From: Ambrosia x helenae
Lineage: Eukaryota > Streptophyta > Magnoliopsida > Asterales > Asteraceae
Direction of reading: 5' to 3'
Assembly (NCBI GenBank): GCA_030844895.1
Contig: JAUTDX010000230.1
Coordinates: 124,001 to 188,000, forward strand
DNA length: 64,000 bases
Under the pieces are notes generated by a model, which was not told the DNA's origin, did no database searches, and was given only the letters and a program-made list of their open reading frames with translations. Shown piece after piece: positions 59,301-64,000 of the stretch (position 1 is the stretch's first letter; every line of letters starts with the position of its first letter). The position numbers were made by a program, and so were the translations under genes.

Positions 59301-59900
59301 TGAGTTATCGAGGAATCTGTCTGATTTCTAGTTAAATGATCAGAAAAATTCTTTAGAGACATAATATCAGTATGTCTCTAGCATATCGGATTTTATAAAA
59401 TTTTCGAAATTTATGGAGTAAACCTATATTCTTGGAAACTTGATCATAGGAATGTTCAAGTTGAAGCGTAATATTCGTATTTTATTTATAAATATTGGAA
59501 TAGTCGTAGGGTTAATGATCTGAAATCGAATATAATTAGCCACTGGGACTGGAATAATTCAATAAACTTATATGAAGTTTCTTGAATCAATGATAGATGA
59601 TTTATGTTTTATGATCTATATATTTTTCTATATAACCATATATACTTTTCGTAACTTTATTCATTTCTTATTTATATCGGGATTTATTTTCTGATTTCTT
59701 TTAATATATCTGGTTTCTGTTCTGTATTATTTCTTATTTCTTATAGCCTTAATATTCTATAAGATTTCCTAGAAATTAATGTGCATATAAATTCACAATT
59801 GTGTACAGAATTCTCAATTTACCCCACAAAATCATTCTAGTAATATCCTGTAATGGATTCGTTTTAATTTCCAGTATACTGTTATGGTTCTCACCAACTT
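56317..59900 (-). mobile_element. Y internal region, unit 2, remainder
   Basis: Non-coding and AT-rich. It includes 56540-57327, which is missing from unit 1, and 59180-59370, also missing there. It ends AACTT at 59896-59900, the same Z insertion point as at 34306-34310. Confidence 0.85.
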
Positions 59901-61326
59901 TGTAACACCCCAACCGATGGCGGAAACATCGGGATGTCACGTATTGATGATTGTTTCAGTAGCACATGGTATAAATTAAATTTTAAATAATTTATTCAAA
60001 ACATAAATATCCAAAATAAAGTGATGTCTAGGAATTCAAATACATGATATCAAATAAGCAACAACTTCAAATAACTTCAAATTATAACTTCATGATAAAT
60101 CCTCATGCAAACTCAAGCCTCAGCTTCATTGTTACCTGAAACATGTTAATTTTGAAAATATTTTTGGGTCAACAATAGTTGGTGAGAATTACCTAGGTTT
60201 TGATAATCGAATAAAAATGTTGTACAATTCAAGTGTCATGGCAAGTCTAGTCCATATGTGAAAACATACTAGAAGTAAATTGAGTGCATAATCAACCCTT
60301 GTGACTGTTATAATGTGGTACATCCCATACGCTCATGGTTCACTCGAATATGTTATGCGATAACAAACACCCACGTTACCTTTGTAGGAGGCACGTATCC
60401 GGGTGGGATTGTCAGTCCAATAGATCTATCAATGTATACCGTCGGCTGATCAATGTTAATGATTATGCTAGAATGGTGCTTACCCTAGTCATGTTCAAGA
60501 CATAATGCAACATAGAAAAAACACATAGACACTTTGATGATTGAATTGCATGTAGAATGTTGTAACATGTTTCACCCCAAAAATGGTGATAAATAGAAAA
60601 GGGGCTATGTAAAACTCACCTTGATTGGACTTGGAAGTATTCAACAATAATCAAGGAGTTAAGCTTGCACCTAATTAAAAGTAATATTTTAGGATGTAAG
60701 TTATGGAGTTTATTAGCATATTAATCGATTCCAACTAGTGACCTTTAGCGAAAACAAGTAAGATTCCAATTTTCGAAATACCCAAACATTTATCTTTATT
60801 GTCATATTATAAAGAAGTTTGTAAAAGTAAATAATTTATCTTGTTAGTTCATAAGGGTTCATAAAATGCGCATGTACCCATTACATTATAATTAATGTAA
60901 TATCTAGAATATAATAATCCATACTAAATCATACCTTCTCGTTTTATTATTAAAATGACTGTTTTGTTCATTTTCTTATTGTAACTATTGTAAATAATTA
61001 CTTTTAAAATATCAACAGTATCTAATTTGAAAAATACATGATATAGGATTTCATTTAGAAGTATATAATTGGTTGATTTCTTAAAATTGATGATCCATAA
61101 ATACTATTAAATTTAATCAAATAATGTCTTGTATACTAGGTAAATGATACGTGCTAATACAAGAAATATATTAATTTTACTTATTTTGGTAACAATTGAT
61201 TGAATATGATTAAAGTCAATAGTAAAACTTTATAGGCTAGATTTAAATAGTAATGATAATGAAATTTAAAATGAATAAGTTGAATTTTTATTAAAAAATA
61301 AATTTGAGAAATTATGTGATGTTACA
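59901..61326 (-). mobile_element. Z LTR in unit 2, internally deleted
   Basis: Starts like the other Z LTRs and ends GATGTTACA, but about 730 bp corresponding to 35657-36387 are missing at a junction near 61247. Confidence 0.88.
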
Positions 61327-61361
61327 GTCTCCCCTAATTTAGGAAACTTCGTCCCGAAGTT
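61327..61361 (-). other. Purine tract and hairpin of Z, unit 2
   Basis: Perfect stem AACTTCG / CGAAGTT around TCC at 61345-61361. Confidence 0.7.
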
Positions 61362-63600
61362 ATTAAAAACACAGGGTTGACGATGATTGGATAGAAATTA
61401 GGGCAACTGTGGTTTGAAAAATTTGGGTTAAGGCATGACATGAATGTATAGGTAATAGAATAACATGTTTCGAATAATTTGGACAAGAGGGTTGATATGT
61501 GTGAGTTTTAAGAGTTGGATTAGGTTCGTCTGAAATAGCAAGGAGAATAAGAATGTAACAAAACACCAAACTTAAGTTTTAGGAGTCTTAAAAGAAATGC
61601 ATGAGTTGATTGACTATAGGAAAACCAAATGAACTACCAAGTAACTAAAGTTTATAATTGGTTAGCTACCGAAAAACCTTGATAGAATTTCACACTACCT
61701 TAACGTACCTGTAAATTCATGATTACGTTCCGGACCGCAATCACCAATTTACCTTACATTAGGGTTTTTTGTCCTTCTATGACTCTAAACACACATGTAA
61801 GTAATGCAAAATAGCCTTGTGATTGAATCGTATACAATGTATCCAAAAATAAGTCCAACTGTTGAGCAGGAAAAGACCTCTACCAGTCAGTGAGTAAGAA
61901 CCTCTACCGATTGTTGAGCAGGTGTGATAGCCTCTACCAGTCGTTGAGCAGGTTGTAGGGCCTCTACCGACCGTTGAGCAGGCATGATGACCTCTACCAA
62001 TCGTTAAGTAGGTTATTTGGTACTCTACTAACTGTTGAGCAAGTACTTCATCCTCTATCAGTTGTTTGATTAAGTGTACCAATTATTACACACATGAATT
62101 GCAAATTGATAATATGTACATGTAAGCAATCAAGTATCAAGTATAGCATACGAGTTGTAATAGAGTTGCCCTAGACAAGGTTAATGACTCTTGGTGTGTC
62201 TATAGCAAATAGTTTATATTCCATGAATTCTAGTTTCAAATGTTCAAATGTGGTAGATAGTCGAATCCTCATGTATAACTAAGGATTATGTTTGATGCAA
62301 CACACAATCAAGTTTCAATAGTTTGGTTATCATGGGTAACTAGCTCATGTGTGAGAAGGTGAAGGATATGAATTTAGTTCTTGAGCGGATGATGAAAAAT
62401 CTTGAAGCAGAATCGAGGTTGTGAGAGATAGTGAATGTGAAGATAGTTGATAAAGAGTTTATTTTATAGTAAGGATATTATGTAGCAGTGTAAATTTTGG
62501 GGTTTGGATCAAAGGTTATAATCAAGTGTATAAGAAAACATGATTGTGGTATATGCCAAATATTGTAAAAATTTGAACAAGTTGAAAATGAGTGAGTGTC
62601 GATGGAGAATTTAGAGACTAGATATTATTCCTATGGATAAAAAAAATCTTATTTTCAAAATTGGTTTTATACATAAAGCAAAAGTTGTTAAATAGTACAA
62701 GCTAAGTGGGCTTTGATTAAAATATTCCCGTTAGTTGGAGATTTCAAACATGGCATTAGGTTTTGAAGATCAAGGTTCTATTAGTGATTTTTAATAGTTT
62801 AAAGCATTATATAGAAAATCGTTTGTTACGTCAATAAATAAACAATTGAATTTAAGTTCGAGGACGTCTTTTGACAAAAAAAAAATATGTACTTTGTAGA
62901 GTTACTAGGTAATGAAAATACAACAAGATTTAGAAATCTTTAGTTTGTGCTAAGGTATGAGGTTATAGTTTTTTTTTTAAAATAAGTAACATGTGGAGAA
63001 ATGAAATAATATGATTTGGGTAGGGTGTTGAATATTTAAAAAGTGGCTAAGATGGTAAGGTGAAGTGTGATTGTGAAATCCATAGATGGTTATGAAATGA
63101 GATTGATTTAAGCTGTAAAATTTTGAGATTTTAGAGCTTAGTTTAAGGAAAGTGAGTGTAATCATTTATTCATTAATTAAAACGAATAAACGAAAACGTT
63201 GACTTATCAAAACTTCTAGATTCTAATAACATAGTGGAGACATGCTTTAGCCTATAAGTGAACACTCATCCCGATAATTCCCAGGTAGGCATCCGGGTCC
63301 CTCGTCTGATTGGGATTTATGCGCAATGCCAGTCCTAGACAGAAAACTCAGAATACAGGCGTTCACCCTTCCAGATTGCACGTGTTCATTATTAAAATCT
63401 AGAACTTCGACGAGATCTTCAAGGTGGTTCAGGCTAAACCTGAGGATTTGTCCTATTAGTCTAAGAGTAGATCTTGTGATGGAGAACAATCTTCTTGTAG
63501 GGACTAAAGTAGGAATAAGAAGTAGGAGGGAGATAGAGAATAGAAACAAGTAGGGTTGCAAGTAAAAGGAGCAAGTACTGATTATAATCCTATGGTTATA
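61362..63600 (-). mobile_element. Z internal region, unit 2
   Basis: Closely matches 36502-38735, with the 30-bp repeat at 61877-62073. The part with the primer site is missing: near 63600 the sequence jumps into the middle of a Z LTR. Confidence 0.88.
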
Positions 63601-64000
63601 GAATGTTGTAACATGTTTCACCCCAAAAATGGTGATAAATAGAAAAGGGGCTATGTAAAACTCACCTTGATTGGACTTGGAAGTATTCAACAATAATCAA
63701 GGAGTTAAGCTTGCACCTAATTAAAAGTAATATTTTAGGATGTAAGTTATGGAGTTTATTAGCATATTAATCGATTCCAACTAGTGACCTTTAGCGAAAA
63801 CAAGTAAGATTCCAATTTTCGAAATACCCAAACATTTATCTTTATTGTCATATTATAAAGAAGTTTGTAAAAGTAAATAATTTATCTTGTTAGTTCATAA
63901 GGGTTCATAAAATGCGCATGTACCCATTACATTAGAATTAATGTAATATCTAGAATATAATAATCCATACTAAATCATACCTTCTCGTTTTATTATTAAA
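63601..64000 (-). mobile_element. Z LTR fragment at window end
   Basis: Corresponds to 39450-39850 of LTR 2; the LTR's first 650 bp or so and the primer site were deleted at the junction. Continues beyond the window. Confidence 0.88.

Overview
This window is plant nuclear DNA, from a eudicot and perhaps a member of the Asteraceae (the family guess is an inference from the style of the Tekay-type LTRs and the Ulp1-associated gene). It is an almost solid mosaic of nested transposable elements. I see no intact host gene, no rRNA or genuine tRNA gene, and no CRISPR array. Every recognisable protein-coding stretch is a transposon gene or a broken gene fragment.

Region by region. 1-2422 is an LTR of a gypsy-type family (called V here), cut by the window edge and followed by a scrap of copia reverse transcriptase. 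4388-7563 is a decayed, intron-rich gene of the Ulp1-protease-associated type carried by plant transposons. 7580-8143 is a truncated V LTR. 8144-21029 is a four-layer nest: a dead copia element holds a solo LTR (9723-20459), which holds a PIF/Harbinger transposon (10618-18591), which holds a second solo LTR in the opposite orientation (11115-13825), a LINE-like scrap (14436-14890) and a Helitron-like insert (from 15227). 21036-21328 is a frameshifted mitochondrial-type ribosomal protein L12 fragment, followed by a Helitron-like 3' end at 22819. 23331-26504 is the 3' LTR plus integrase/chromodomain end of a Tekay/Del chromovirus on the minus strand.

From 26505 to the window end there is a tandem LTR-internal-LTR-internal array of a non-coding gypsy-like element (Y). 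Both Y units carry, at exactly the same nucleotide, a second non-coding element (Z, 2.15-kb LTRs). In unit 1 Z is itself a tandem LTR-internal-LTR-internal-LTR array. Unit-specific insertions date the events: a Tat/Athila-type LTR element (29438-31915) and a V-family LTR (41586-44310) in unit 1; a hAT MITE (49605-50095) and a third gypsy-like element W (51542-56316) in unit 2.

How it works together: Y, Z and W encode no recognisable protein but keep cis signals (TG...CA LTR ends, initiator-Met primer binding site, purine tract, 5-bp target duplications), so they presumably move using proteins from chromoviruses such as the one at 23331-26504. The observations I rate highest are a short covarying hairpin 17-21 nt inside the 3' LTR of every chromovirus-like family here, a 5' LTR replaced by a 178-bp-arm palindrome yet flanked by a perfect target duplication (55921-56316), and an LTR carrying 125 bp of internal sequence on its outer side inside its target duplication (41586-41710). 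All identity statements are by eye.
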